Part shown: in pieces, positions 25,054 through 34,784 of the stretch | Numbering within the stretch: the stretch's first letter is position 1 | Layout: each line of letters starts with the position of its first letter | DNA from: Halieaceae bacterium UBA6060 | GTDB taxonomy: Bacteria > Pseudomonadota > Gammaproteobacteria > Pseudomonadales > Halieaceae | Length of the DNA stretch: 64,000 bases | Direction: 5' to 3' | Assembly (NCBI GenBank): GCA_002428935.1 | Contig: DIYG01000141.1 | Span: 10,161 to 74,160 of the forward strand | Position numbers and translations under genes: made by a program | Notes under the pieces: model-generated | The model's database searches: none | What the model saw: only the letters and a program-made list of their open reading frames with translations | Told to the model about the DNA's origin: nothing

Positions 25054-25995
25054 TTACCAGGCGAATTGGAGACGCGTTCCGACGATGGTCTGAGTGAAAT
25101 CGGCTCTAGGCAGATTGGACACGTAGTCGCCGTAGCTGTAATACAACTGCCAGGTCCAGCGGTCCTTCACCGGTAGCTCAAAGTCGAATTTCCAACGTAA
25201 TCGATCGTCGCGGCGAGGCTCATCAATGGTGGGCTCCGGTGATTTGTAGTCACGTTCTTCGTAGCGCATGGCGAGCTCAGCTTTGGCCTGGCGACCGAAC
25301 ATGGCGAAGCGGCGGATATAGCGCAGCTTGATGCCATGGGCGCTGAAATCCAACTCTGGAGCAATGGCGTCCTCGTCTCGATAGCGATATCCCACGTTGA
25401 AGTAACTACGCAGCCCCCTATGAAAGTAGTAGGCGTCGATCTCGCCCGTATGCGTATCCGCGTTGCGCTCTGGCCGATTGTCGATGGTCCGCTCCGTATA
25501 CACGTAGGCAGCACGTGTGAACCATTTCTGAGCCAAGAAGCGCGATATGGATGGAGAGACCCGGACATAGCTTAGGAAGCCGTCGCCATCGAGTTGAGAG
25601 TCGATGTAATGGGCGGAAAGGCCCGCGCTGCCTTTGCCGAATTTAGTAGAAAGATCTGCGCCGACAATTTGCGTCAGACGGTCGACGCGATCGAATTCCT
25701 GATAGTCACTTTGGCTGATGTCGTAGTTGACGGAGAGTTGTGTGTGCTCCGTAAATTTGTGACGCATGCCCAGTTCGAAGTCCAGGACTCGGGCGTAGTC
25801 GCTCTCACCGCTGGATAGATCGACCTCGTCAACGGATACGTTTGTGTCGTATTCAACGCCTGCACCTACCTGAGCACTCCAGCGCGTCCGCGCCGGAGTT
25901 TCCGTACCGTCCTGTGCACAAGAATAGTGCGCACCCGCGAACAGCAACTGGCAGACCAGCAGAGTACCAAGGCATCTGGGAGTTGCTGAAAACAA
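25054..25995 (-). CDS. Outer-membrane beta-barrel protein
   Basis: A 313-residue exported barrel. A hydrophobic leader (LGTLLVCQLLFAGAHYSCAQ) is followed by alternating strand patterns from WSAQVGAGVEYDTNVSVDEV onward, ending LQFAW, with an aromatic final residue typical of BAM substrates. It resembles the C-terminal barrels of surface-lipoprotein-assembly-modifier or similar DUF560-type proteins but lacks TPRs. The only in-frame start is TTG at 25995, with no clear ribosome binding site, so the start is uncertain. Convergent with the protease; may be its membrane partner (inference). Confidence 0.75.
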   Translation of the reverse strand: MFSATPRCLGTLLVCQLLFAGAHYSCAQDGTETPARTRWSAQVGAGVEYDTNVSVDEVDLSSGESDYARVLDFELGMRHKFTEHTQLSVNYDISQSDYQEFDRVDRLTQIVGADLSTKFGKGSAGLSAHYIDSQLDGDGFLSYVRVSPSISRFLAQKWFTRAAYVYTERTIDNRPERNADTHTGEIDAYYFHRGLRSYFNVGYRYRDEDAIAPELDFSAHGIKLRYIRRFAMFGRQAKAELAMRYEERDYKSPEPTIDEPRRDDRLRWKFDFELPVKDRWTWQLYYSYGDYVSNLPRADFTQTIVGTRLQFAW

Positions 25996-26126
25996 GGGAA
26001 AGCTCAGGAAAAAACTGAGGACGCAGCGTAAACAAACCGCTTCCGGGTCACAAGGAAAAGTGAGTTTTGAGTTGGGTCTGGTACACTCCGCGCCCGAAGA
26101 AAAGCCCTGTGAGCAGGAGATAGCCC

Positions 26127-26402
26127 GTGAGCGACGACCAAACCCAGCAGCATGATGACTGCATGCAGCGTTTCATTGATCTGGCGAATGCCATGAAAGA
26201 CGAAGGGGTGCCCGTGAATGTGGTGTCCTGGGCTTTGATGACCGCATCGGGAACCTACGCAACCTATTCGGTTGTTGGTAATGACGGCGGGCTGAATCCC
26301 TCGGGTGTCGATAAGGTGGTCGATGCCTACAAGCAAAACCTGACCAACATTCAGGCGCTACGCAAGAGCGCCCAGGACGCGGCGGGTAACTCATCCTCGT
26401 AG
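26127..26402 (+). CDS. DUF3144 small protein
   Basis: A 91-residue cytosolic protein starting at GTG with AGGAG eight bases upstream. It matches the DUF3144 pattern: FIDLANAMKDEGVPVNVVSWALMTASGTYATYSVVGNDGGLNPSGVDKV. The family is common in marine gammaproteobacteria and has no known function that I can cite. Convergent with the GGDEF/EAL gene. Confidence 0.8.
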   Translation: MSDDQTQQHDDCMQRFIDLANAMKDEGVPVNVVSWALMTASGTYATYSVVGNDGGLNPSGVDKVVDAYKQNLTNIQALRKSAQDAAGNSSS

Positions 26403-26405
26403 AGG

Positions 26406-28763
26406 CTAGGCACGTTCAAGACCCATGGGGCTCTCAGGTTTGTGTCCCGCAAAAGCATTTATTTGCGGCAGGAAATGCTGCGGGCGAAGCAACTGAGAGA
26501 GCTTTTCGGCGGATACGGCGGCGCTAAAAATAAAACCTTGGATAACGTCGACGGACTGTTCCCGGAAAAACATCAGTTCGTCGATCTGCTCCACGCCTTC
26601 CACAACAATATCCAGGCTGAGACTCTTGGCCATAGCGATAATGGCGCGCACAAGCTCCGGACCTCGAGCACCATCGCTCAAACCCAGCACGAAGGAGCGA
26701 TCGACCTTGAGTTCATCGAGGGGGAAGCGGGATAGATAGCTCAGGGATGAATATCCCGTGCCAAAGTCATCGATGGACAGGCGAACGCCAATCTCCTTGA
26801 GGCGTTGCACCAACTCAACGGTTGCATCTTCATCGTTCATCATGATGCTTTCCGTGAGTTCCAGCTCCAGAGATCCCGGCGGTAGTTTGGTCCGCCCCAG
26901 GGCGTTCTCAACGGCTTCGACGAAGCCGGGATGGAACTGTAAGGCGGATACGTTTACCGAAACCTTGGGAAGTGCAATTCCTTGTTCACGAAGACGCAGT
27001 AGGTCTGAACAGGCGGTATTTAGAACCCAGTTGCCAACCTCGTCGATCATCCCCAATTCTTCCGCCATGGGAATCCAGGTAAACGGTGGTATCAGCCCTT
27101 TGGCAGGATGCTGCCAGCGTACGAGAGCTTCGGCGCCTACGACTTCGCCGCTGCGACCGTGGACCTGGGGTTGATAGTGCAGGACCAATTCGTTGCGCTC
27201 CACCGCTCGTCGTAGATCGGTCTCCAGCTTGAGGCGTTCGCGATGCGCCGCTTCCATGGTCTCTTCAAAGACCAGAGAGCGGTTGCGGCCTTTCTTCTTG
27301 GCGTGAATCATCGCCGTATCCGCTGCCCGCAAAAGACCTTCGACGTCGCTCGCGTGCTGGGGGGCGATGGCAATGCCGATGCTTGAGGTGACAATGACTT
27401 CCTGGCGTTCGATTTGGTAGGGCCGGGCGATGGCGGCAGCGAGACGTTCAGCGACGGTTTGCGCAGCACTCACATCCTCTATGTTGTTCAGAACCACCGT
27501 GAATTCGTCTCCCCCCATCCGCGATAGATCCATAACCGATCCGGGATCTTCTGAGGGCTGTCGGTGCAGCACGTCACTGTCGCGGACGCCCGCCGTAAGG
27601 CGCTCACCAATCTCCTTGAGAAGCTGGTCCCCCGCACTGGCACCGAGCGAGTCGTTGATGCGCTTGAAATTGTCGATATCGATAAGGAGGAGACCAACCT
27701 TCTGTTTGGAGCGTATCGCCAGACGCAGGAGCAAGGTCAACTGCTCGGTGAACAAGCGTCGGTTAGGAAGCGAGGTTAAGCTGTCGAAGTAGGCCAGGTG
27801 ACGGAGCTTGTCGCGGGTGACGGACACCGCCTGGGTCGCCTTGTGCAGTTCCTGTTTGTGTTGGCTCAGTTGCTCCGTACGCTCACTGACCTTGAGATTG
27901 AGGATCTTGCGATCCGTATCCATCTGTTGGGTGTACTGGTGGAGCCCCGTGATGATGCCGTTGAAAACCTCCGCGATATCGCGAACCTCGCCGCTACCAC
28001 GAAGGGGCAATGTTTCCGTTTGTTTGCCCGCCGCAATATCGTCGGCGACGCGAGCGAGTTCACCCAGAGGTGCGGTGATCCTGCGGGTGGTTAGTCGGGC
28101 CAGAAACCAGAAGACAAACACGATAAGCAGGGCCAGTCCTGCCGAAAGCGCTATCGTGGGCAGAGTTTGGCTCCACAGCACGGTGGTGCTCAGGGCAACT
28201 TCGACGTAGCCGATTATATGGAGGCTGCTGATATCGCCCGGGTTTGCCAGGGCAGCGATAAAGTCCCCGCGACGCAGTCCCAGGGTCGAAGGGTTCACCA
28301 CCGAGGATACGGGGATAGTCAGGGAGATGGTTTTCTCGCCCAGGGTTAACTGGCTCAGTAGCGAGAGGTGTTTTGGCACGGCGCTACCACGCCGCGTGAC
28401 CTGCCCCTTTTCCATGGGGGTAAGGTTTTCTCGCAACGTGGCGAAGCTGGGAGGGGCCTCGCTCATGGCCCAGGGTTGTCGCTCTTCGCCGATGATGACG
28501 CCCTGATTATCAAACAGCACCACCCGTTTGATGGCGGGGGAGAGGTCGCTAGTCTGGATCAGGGTGCGCTGAATATCCCCCGGTGCTCGAAAATACAGGG
28601 TCATCTGCAGATCGGGTTGGCGACCTATGAGGCTCGAGGTCTCCAGAACTATGGCATCGCGCTGATAGGCATAGTCACGCTGCCCGACAAATAGGGTCAG
28701 AATGATCCCAGCTAGAATCGCCAGCGTGGCGATGAGTAGGTTGAGCTTACTCGCGATGTTCAT
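26406..28763 (-). CDS. Membrane GGDEF/EAL cyclic-di-GMP protein with HAMP
   Basis: A 785-residue sensor. Helix 1 (about residues 10-26), a periplasmic domain to about 200, helix 2 (LPTIALSAGLALLIVFVFWFL), a HAMP and a short coiled coil to about 325. The GGDEF domain has an intact GGDEF (417-421). The EAL domain has EAL at 545-547 plus the metal-binding DDFGTGYSSLSYL and later E-V-E-Q blocks. Both activities look possible, so it could make or break cyclic-di-GMP depending on the periplasmic signal. The ligand of the sensor is unknown. Confidence 0.93.
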   Translation of the reverse strand: MNIASKLNLLIATLAILAGIILTLFVGQRDYAYQRDAIVLETSSLIGRQPDLQMTLYFRAPGDIQRTLIQTSDLSPAIKRVVLFDNQGVIIGEERQPWAMSEAPPSFATLRENLTPMEKGQVTRRGSAVPKHLSLLSQLTLGEKTISLTIPVSSVVNPSTLGLRRGDFIAALANPGDISSLHIIGYVEVALSTTVLWSQTLPTIALSAGLALLIVFVFWFLARLTTRRITAPLGELARVADDIAAGKQTETLPLRGSGEVRDIAEVFNGIITGLHQYTQQMDTDRKILNLKVSERTEQLSQHKQELHKATQAVSVTRDKLRHLAYFDSLTSLPNRRLFTEQLTLLLRLAIRSKQKVGLLLIDIDNFKRINDSLGASAGDQLLKEIGERLTAGVRDSDVLHRQPSEDPGSVMDLSRMGGDEFTVVLNNIEDVSAAQTVAERLAAAIARPYQIERQEVIVTSSIGIAIAPQHASDVEGLLRAADTAMIHAKKKGRNRSLVFEETMEAAHRERLKLETDLRRAVERNELVLHYQPQVHGRSGEVVGAEALVRWQHPAKGLIPPFTWIPMAEELGMIDEVGNWVLNTACSDLLRLREQGIALPKVSVNVSALQFHPGFVEAVENALGRTKLPPGSLELELTESIMMNDEDATVELVQRLKEIGVRLSIDDFGTGYSSLSYLSRFPLDELKVDRSFVLGLSDGARGPELVRAIIAMAKSLSLDIVVEGVEQIDELMFFREQSVDVIQGFIFSAAVSAEKLSQLLRPQHFLPQINAFAGHKPESPMGLERA

Positions 28764-29069
28764 GGACAGCTGCGGGTCAAGCCGCCACTGGATCAGTGTC
28801 GTTCATCAGGAACCCCAATTTCCGGGACAGTTTCTTAGGGCGATCGCGGCTTTTGGATCAGTGTCTCTGTACTTCAAGCCTGCGTGGATCGTCTTGTTCA
28901 ACACATTACCTCGCGGTCCCTGCGCGACTGGGTAATGACTACAAGAACGCTATCACGCATTTGCCGTACTTGCCAGCAAGGACGGCGCTGGCTCCGACAA
29001 CTGACGGGCCCCGATCGATGCAAAGGGGGGAGGTCTTGGCGAGTGGCGTATGGCTTACGGACTACGGGC
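28764..29069. other. Spacer upstream of the GGDEF/EAL gene
   Basis: 306 bases without a credible gene. It carries two exact copies of GGATCAGTGTC (28790-28800 and 28855-28865), 65 bases apart, just upstream of the GGDEF/EAL start. They could be regulator sites. Confidence 0.4.
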
Positions 29070-30374
29070 TTAGCGACCTACACTTGTGTAGCGCAGCCCC
29101 GCCTGTTGCATTAACGGACGTTCATAGACGTTGCGCAGGTCGACAAAAACATCGCCCCGCATAGCCTTGGCAAGGGCTTGAAGGTCCAGGCCACGATACT
29201 GATTCCACTCCGTCATGAGGACGACGGCGTCTGCGTCGGTAACCGCTTCCGTAATGCTGTCGCAATACTGGATGCCCTCGGGAAGTAAGGGGCGTGCCTC
29301 GGCCATTCCCTGGGGGTCGTGGGCCGCAATCTCTGCGCCACGATCAACCAGCGCGGGAAGGATTGCCAGTGCCGGTGCATCGCGCATGTCATCGGTCTCG
29401 GGCTTGAAGGTAAGCCCCAGCACGGCGATTCGTTTGTCCGCTTCGGAGCCTCCAAGGGCCTCGCGAATTTTGGCAACCATGCGGGCTTTCTGTGAGGCGT
29501 TGACTTCGACAACCGCTTCGACGATGCGACTGCTAACGCCGTGTTCTTGGGCGATGCGATTCAGGGCCAGGGTATCCTTGGGGAAGCAAGAGCCCCCGTA
29601 GCCGGGTCCGGCGTGAAGAAACTTATTGCCAATGCGTTTATCCATGCCCATACCCTTGGCCACGGCATTAACGTCGGCGCCGGTTTTCTCGCAAAGCTGG
29701 CTCATCTCATTGATGAAGCTGATCTTCGTGGCGAGAAAGGCATTTGCGGCATATTTTATGAGTTCCGCGCTTTCCAGATCGGTGACTAAAATTGGCGCCT
29801 CAATGAGATTAAGGGGGCGATAGAGCTCCCGAAGAAGCGCCTCCGCCCGCTCAGACTCAACCCCCAGAACTACCCGGTCGGGGCGCATGAAATCTCCGAT
29901 GGCTGAACCCTCTCGCAGAAACTCCGGGTTCGAGGCGACGTCGAAGTCAGCATCGGGGTTAGTCTTTTGCAGCACTCTTTGTACTTCCCGGGCTGTCCCC
30001 ACGGGTACCGTCGACTTGTCGACGATGACGGTGTAGCCCACCAGATTTGCGGCAATTTCCTCGGCCGCAGCGTAGACGTACTTGAGATCCGCGTGGCCAT
30101 CGCCCCTTCGTGTTGGTGTGCCCACGGCTATAAAGACCAAATCTGCGTTGGCGACGGCGGTCCCGAGATCGGTGCTAAAGGAGAGCCTGCCCGCCGCGGC
30201 GTTGCGCGCTACCAGATCTTCAAGGCCAGGTTCATAGATGGGGATGCGACCCTGACGTAAGGCGTCGACACGTTCCGTTTGCTTGTCGACGCAGGTTACC
30301 CGGGCGCCGAATTCGGCAAAGCAGGCCCCGGAAACGAGCCCTACATAGCCAGCACCGATCATGACCACGTTCAT
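29070..30374 (-). CDS. ugd: UDP-glucose 6-dehydrogenase
   Basis: A 434-residue cytosolic enzyme that oxidises UDP-glucose to UDP-glucuronate with two NAD+. N-terminal GAGYVGLVSGACFAEFG binds NAD. The catalytic Cys lies in GPGYGGSCFPKDT, and the C-terminal domain has AVLGLTFKPETDDMRDAPAL. It lies downstream of a UDP-glucuronate epimerase gene (74-base gap), which would use its product, so together they supply UDP-galacturonate for surface polysaccharide. Confidence 0.95.
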   Translation of the reverse strand: MNVVMIGAGYVGLVSGACFAEFGARVTCVDKQTERVDALRQGRIPIYEPGLEDLVARNAAAGRLSFSTDLGTAVANADLVFIAVGTPTRRGDGHADLKYVYAAAEEIAANLVGYTVIVDKSTVPVGTAREVQRVLQKTNPDADFDVASNPEFLREGSAIGDFMRPDRVVLGVESERAEALLRELYRPLNLIEAPILVTDLESAELIKYAANAFLATKISFINEMSQLCEKTGADVNAVAKGMGMDKRIGNKFLHAGPGYGGSCFPKDTLALNRIAQEHGVSSRIVEAVVEVNASQKARMVAKIREALGGSEADKRIAVLGLTFKPETDDMRDAPALAILPALVDRGAEIAAHDPQGMAEARPLLPEGIQYCDSITEAVTDADAVVLMTEWNQYRGLDLQALAKAMRGDVFVDLRNVYERPLMQQAGLRYTSVGR

Positions 30375-30448
30375 TACAGTGTTCTTCCGTTAGCTAGTTC
30401 GAAGAGAGAAGCGATCCCGGGGGCGCTTCGGGACTGGTGAGTGTGCCG

Positions 30449-31456
30449 TTAAACCTTGAAATAGTCGCGGTACCAGCGCACAAATTGGCCGATACCCGTT
30501 TCGATGGCTGTGCCTGGCCGATAGTCGACATAGTCTGACAGGGCGTCGATATTGGCGTAGGTAGCGGGAACGTCGCCGGCCTGGAGGGGCAAGTACTCCT
30601 TCTCGGCTTCCATACCCAGAGCGCTCTCTATGGCCTCGATAAAACCCATCAGGGGCACAGGCTGGTTGTTGCCGATATTAAAGAGACGGTAGGGCGCGCT
30701 GCTGCTGCCCGGGTCCGGTGTGGCGGGATTCCAGGTGTCGTTCCTCGTCGCCGGTTTCTCCACAAGACGAACAATGCCCTCAACGATGTCGTCGATGAAG
30801 GTGAAGTCTCGCTGCATGCGTCCCTCGTTGAAAACCTTGATCGGTTTTCCCTCAAGGATGGCTTTGGTGAATAGAAACAAAGCCATGTCGGGCCGTCCCC
30901 AGGGGCCGTAAACCGTAAAGAAGCGCAAGCCTGTGGTAGGCAATTCATAGAGGTGAGAGTAGGTGTGCGCCATCAACTCATTGGTTTTCTTGGTGGCGGC
31001 ATAAAGCGACACGGGGTGGTCTACGTTGTCGTGAACGGAGAAGGGCATCTGCGTGTTCATGCCGTACACGGAGCTACTTGAAGCGTAGATCAATTGCGGG
31101 GTTTTAGCATGACGACAGCACTCCAGGATATTCATGAATCCATTTACATTGCTGCTGATATAAGCGCGGGGGTTTTCCAGGGAATAGCGCACCCCAGCTT
31201 GCGCTGCCAAATTGATGACGCAGGAAAAAGTATGGGTTTGAAACAAGGCTTCCATACCACGGTCGTCTTCCAGCGAGAGTTCACTGAAGGAAAAGGAGGC
31301 TTCGGGCTGTAGCTGTGCAAGGCGATCTCGTTTCAGCTGTACCGAATAGTAGTCGTTGAGATTGTCCAAACCGACGACCTCATAACCCAGCTTTAGGAGG
31401 CGTCGGCTCAAGTGAAATCCGATAAAGCCGGCCGCGCCGGTGACAAGAATAGACAT
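30449..31456 (-). CDS. UDP-glucuronate 4-epimerase-like SDR
   Basis: A 335-residue extended SDR. It begins VTGAAGFIGFHLSRRLL and has LDNLNDYYSVQLKRDRL, characteristic of the UDP-glucuronate epimerase (Cap1J/GAE) branch. The catalytic Tyr-x3-Lys is in SLYAATKK, and GLRFFTVYGPWGRPDMA is well conserved. Expected to interconvert UDP-glucuronate and UDP-galacturonate. Same strand as ugd. Confidence 0.9.
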   Translation of the reverse strand: MSILVTGAAGFIGFHLSRRLLKLGYEVVGLDNLNDYYSVQLKRDRLAQLQPEASFSFSELSLEDDRGMEALFQTHTFSCVINLAAQAGVRYSLENPRAYISSNVNGFMNILECCRHAKTPQLIYASSSSVYGMNTQMPFSVHDNVDHPVSLYAATKKTNELMAHTYSHLYELPTTGLRFFTVYGPWGRPDMALFLFTKAILEGKPIKVFNEGRMQRDFTFIDDIVEGIVRLVEKPATRNDTWNPATPDPGSSSAPYRLFNIGNNQPVPLMGFIEAIESALGMEAEKEYLPLQAGDVPATYANIDALSDYVDYRPGTAIETGIGQFVRWYRDYFKV

Positions 31457-31565
31457 CGGAGGATGATCCTGGGACGTGAGTCACAATGGTATCAAACCCA
31501 AGGGTTGAAAGGCTTGCGGTCCGCGCCGAGACTGCTAGCGTGAGAGTTTTGCCGAGGGGCGAGCA

Positions 31566-32597
31566 ATGGCGGAGAAGCGCAGGGTCCTGCTGACGGGCGG
31601 CACGGGGTACATCGGATCCCACAGTGCCGTGTCGTTTGTGGAGGCGGGCTATGACGTGGCGTTGTTGGACAACTTCAGCAATAGCTCACCGCGAGTGCTC
31701 GACCGCCTGGAGCAAATCCTTGGGCAGCGCCTCAAGGTCTATGAAGTTGATGTCTGTGACGAACCTCGCCTGCGAGAAGCGCTAGCGAGCTTCTCACCGC
31801 AGGCGGTGGTGCATTTTGCTGGCCTGAAAGCCGTGGGCGAGTCCGTTAAAGAGCCGCAGCGCTACTACGAAAACAACGTCGCCGGCACCCTTAGTTTGTT
31901 ACGAGCTATGGCGGCGGAAAAGGTGCAGGATCTGGTGTTCAGTTCTTCCGCTACCGTGTACGGCGACCCCGCATCCGTCCCTATCACCGAGGCTTTCCCG
32001 CGCAGCGCGACCAATCCCTATGGGCGCAGCAAGCTCATGGTCGAAGACATGCTCATGGACCTGTGCGTGTCTGACCCCGGTTGGAATATCGCGCTGCTGC
32101 GATACTTCAACCCTGTAGGTGCACATAACAGCGGTCTAATTGGGGAAGACCCGACGGGGATACCCAATAATCTGATGCCTTTTGTTACCCAGGTTGCGGT
32201 TGGGCGGCGAGCGAAACTCAGTGTGTTTGGTGGGGACTATCCGACCCATGACGGCACGGGTGTGCGCGATTATATTCACGTCACCGATCTGGCTGAAGGT
32301 CACGTTAGCGCCTTGGCCTCCCTAGATCGAACGCCAGACGGCGCGCCTCTGGTTGTTAACCTCGGAACCGGTAAGGGCTATAGCGTCCTTGAGACCCTGC
32401 GCGCTTTCGAGAAGGCGAGTGGATGTTCCGTACCCTTTGAAATCGCCCCCAGGCGTCCGGGAGATGTTGCCGAGTGTTATGCAGATCCTTCACGGGCGCG
32501 GGATCTCATCGGGTGGGAGGCTAAGCTGGGATTGGATCGCATGTGTGAAGACGCCTGGCGATGGCAGGCGAACAATCCCGATGGATACACTTCCTGA
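31566..32597 (+). CDS. galE: UDP-glucose 4-epimerase
   Basis: A 343-residue SDR interconverting UDP-glucose and UDP-galactose. TGGTGYIGSH at the N-terminus, LLDNFSNSSP (GalE hallmark), the catalytic Ser/Tyr-x3-Lys region (SSSATVYGDP, NPYGRSKLMVEDML), RYFNPVGAH, and DGTGVRDYIHVTDLAEGH. GAGGGG sits upstream of ATG 31566. Divergent from the two UDP-glucuronate genes. Confidence 0.95.
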   Translation: MAEKRRVLLTGGTGYIGSHSAVSFVEAGYDVALLDNFSNSSPRVLDRLEQILGQRLKVYEVDVCDEPRLREALASFSPQAVVHFAGLKAVGESVKEPQRYYENNVAGTLSLLRAMAAEKVQDLVFSSSATVYGDPASVPITEAFPRSATNPYGRSKLMVEDMLMDLCVSDPGWNIALLRYFNPVGAHNSGLIGEDPTGIPNNLMPFVTQVAVGRRAKLSVFGGDYPTHDGTGVRDYIHVTDLAEGHVSALASLDRTPDGAPLVVNLGTGKGYSVLETLRAFEKASGCSVPFEIAPRRPGDVAECYADPSRARDLIGWEAKLGLDRMCEDAWRWQANNPDGYTS

Positions 32598-32818
32598 AAT
32601 TTGTCGCTGCTCGCGTCGAAGCTCTAAGGTCGCGCCACCTTCTGGTATTTAAACTCGCTAATCTTCTCGCGCTCGCCAAGGCGTGGCCCGAGGGTCATTC
32701 CCCCCTGGACTAAAGTCTAAGCGGGGAAGTTCCTTTCATTGACCCCGATCATGGCAATCAAAACCTGTAAGCACTGAAATACCCGGTTGTAGAAAAACCA
32801 AAACGGGGAGGGGACCCT

Positions 32819-33808
32819 ATGACTGAGGTGAAGAGCGGTACGGAGATGACTGGCGGTGCTGAGGTCGACACTGGTGCGGGTACAGCGGTTGCAGGCGCAA
32901 ACGGTGCGGCGGTCAAACTAGCGACTGCGACCGGCGCCGAACGCAGACACGAATTGGCCAAGATGCGACAGGATCCGAATGCGATTCGGGAACTGTTTAT
33001 CAGTGGTGACTATCCGTATCACACGAAGATCAAACGCCGGGAGTACGAGCAAAAGAAGCAGGCCCTCCAGGTAGAACTGCTAAAGGTTCAGCAGTGGGTC
33101 AAGGACACGGGGCAGAAAATTGTCATTCTTTTCGAGGGGCGCGATGCCGCGGGGAAGGGTGGCACCATCAAGCGCTTCATGGAGCATCTGAACCCTCGTG
33201 GTGCGCGCGTAGTCGCTCTCGAGAAGCCTACGGACCTTGAGCGTGGTCAGTGGTACTTCCAGCGCTATGTTTCCCATCTGCCCACGGAAGGGGAGATCGT
33301 TCTCTTTGACCGTTCCTGGTACAACCGCGCCGGTGTAGAGCGCGTTATGGAGTTTTGCTCTCCGGAAGAGTATCTGGAATTCATGCGTCAAACACCGGAC
33401 CTGGAAAGGATGCTGGTGCGTTCCGGTATCAAGTTATTCAAATACTGGTTCTCCGTGACGCAAAAGGAACAGCACGTTCGCTTCGATCGACGGAAAGACG
33501 ATCCCCTGAAGCAGTGGAAGTTATCGCCGATCGATCGCGCTTCTCTGGACAAGTGGGATGACTACACGGAAGCGAAGGAGGCCATGTTTTTCTATACGGA
33601 CACGGCCGACGCGCCGTGGACCGTCATCAAGTCTTCGGACAAAAAGCGCGCTCGCCTTGCCTGCATGCAGCACTTCCTTCATGGTCTGGACTACCCAGAA
33701 AAGGATACCCATCTTGTACGGCGGCCGGATCCCTTGCTGGTAGGTCACAGCCAACACGTGATCGGTAGGTCTCGGCACGTTTTTGGACCCTCTTTGGGCG
33801 AGTGGTAA
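32819..33808 (+). CDS. ppk2: Polyphosphate kinase 2
   Basis: A 329-residue PPK2 that uses polyphosphate to phosphorylate a nucleoside diphosphate, or the reverse. A low-complexity Gly/Ala/Thr tail at residues 1-42 precedes the conserved domain. Walker A GRDAAGKGGTIKRF, KPTDLERGQWYFQRYVSHLP, Walker B DRSWYNRAGVERVM and the lid FKYWFSVTQKEQ ... RRKDDPLKQWKLSP. A single domain of this kind fits class I, which acts on diphosphates. GGGAGG upstream of the ATG. Confidence 0.92.
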   Translation: MTEVKSGTEMTGGAEVDTGAGTAVAGANGAAVKLATATGAERRHELAKMRQDPNAIRELFISGDYPYHTKIKRREYEQKKQALQVELLKVQQWVKDTGQKIVILFEGRDAAGKGGTIKRFMEHLNPRGARVVALEKPTDLERGQWYFQRYVSHLPTEGEIVLFDRSWYNRAGVERVMEFCSPEEYLEFMRQTPDLERMLVRSGIKLFKYWFSVTQKEQHVRFDRRKDDPLKQWKLSPIDRASLDKWDDYTEAKEAMFFYTDTADAPWTVIKSSDKKRARLACMQHFLHGLDYPEKDTHLVRRPDPLLVGHSQHVIGRSRHVFGPSLGEW

Positions 33809-33839
33809 GCGGGCCTTCCCTCCAGCGTTGAGACTGCAA

Positions 33840-34784
33840 TTAGGCGGTCTCAGCGCTATGCCGATACCAGGCAATACCCTCAGCATTTAGCTGCGCATCC
33901 ATCTTCAGCTTTGCTGCAATCGTCGCAGCTTCTTCATCGCTGACAAACGAACAGAGTTCGCCACGGGTTATCTCAAGCACGGCATTGCTAATGTCTTTTC
34001 CTTGGAGATCCGGATCACCGGCGAGAACTGCGTAGGCGGCCAATTGCCGTTTAAGCTGTTCAGTCTGCCTGGGATCGAAGGTCAGTTCCCCAAAGTGGGT
34101 CAGGTAGAAACGCTTGGGTCCACGCGCGGCTAATCGTTCCACGGAGCTTGTATAGAGCGCTGGGTCAAACTGCGTTGGAGTTGTGGCGGGCATAAGGAAA
34201 CTACCGGACGGAAAGCGCTGACTTGGATAGCTGATGCCAAACATGTCACCGCTAAACCAACCCTCGGTGGTTTCATCAAACAGGCACAGGTGATGATCGG
34301 CGTGACCGCGGGTATGGGCCACAGTGAGTTGGCGAGATCCCAAGCGCAGTTGTTCGCCGTCATTGAGGGTCCTGACTCGATTTGCGGCTACGGGAACGAT
34401 GTCTCCATAGAGGGCTGCAAATGCCTGTTCGCCGTAGACCTGTACTGCGCTGGCGACGAGCTTCTGCGGATTGATCATGTGCCGGGCGCCGCGAGGGTGG
34501 ATGAGAAGCTCTGCGTTCGGGCTTAACTCTATAAGAGTGCCTGCCGCGCCCGCGTGATCCAGGTGGACATGGGTGGGAATGATGTAACGAAGTTGAGTCC
34601 TCTCGATGCCCAAAGTTTTGAGCACGGCGAGGATGTTTGGCACGCTGTTGTTTGTCCCCGTTTCTATCAGCGCCCAGTCCTCACCGGAGCCCAATAAGTA
34701 ACAACAGGCGATATCCGGCGCTGTATATAGCGCATCGATGCAATACAGCTGATCTGAAACCTGTTTGAAAATTGCTTTATCCAT
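33840..34784 (-). CDS. Metallo-beta-lactamase-fold hydrolase
   Basis: A 314-residue protein with the metal motif HVHLDHAG, a further His in HTRGHADHH and Asp in WFSGDMFGISYP. Such proteins are thioesterases, lactonases or glyoxalase-like hydrolases; the substrate cannot be told. Start ATG 34784 has a weak leader. It is convergent with ppk2, with 31 bases between the stops. Confidence 0.82.
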   Translation of the reverse strand: MDKAIFKQVSDQLYCIDALYTAPDIACCYLLGSGEDWALIETGTNNSVPNILAVLKTLGIERTQLRYIIPTHVHLDHAGAAGTLIELSPNAELLIHPRGARHMINPQKLVASAVQVYGEQAFAALYGDIVPVAANRVRTLNDGEQLRLGSRQLTVAHTRGHADHHLCLFDETTEGWFSGDMFGISYPSQRFPSGSFLMPATTPTQFDPALYTSSVERLAARGPKRFYLTHFGELTFDPRQTEQLKRQLAAYAVLAGDPDLQGKDISNAVLEITRGELCSFVSDEEAATIAAKLKMDAQLNAEGIAWYRHSAETA

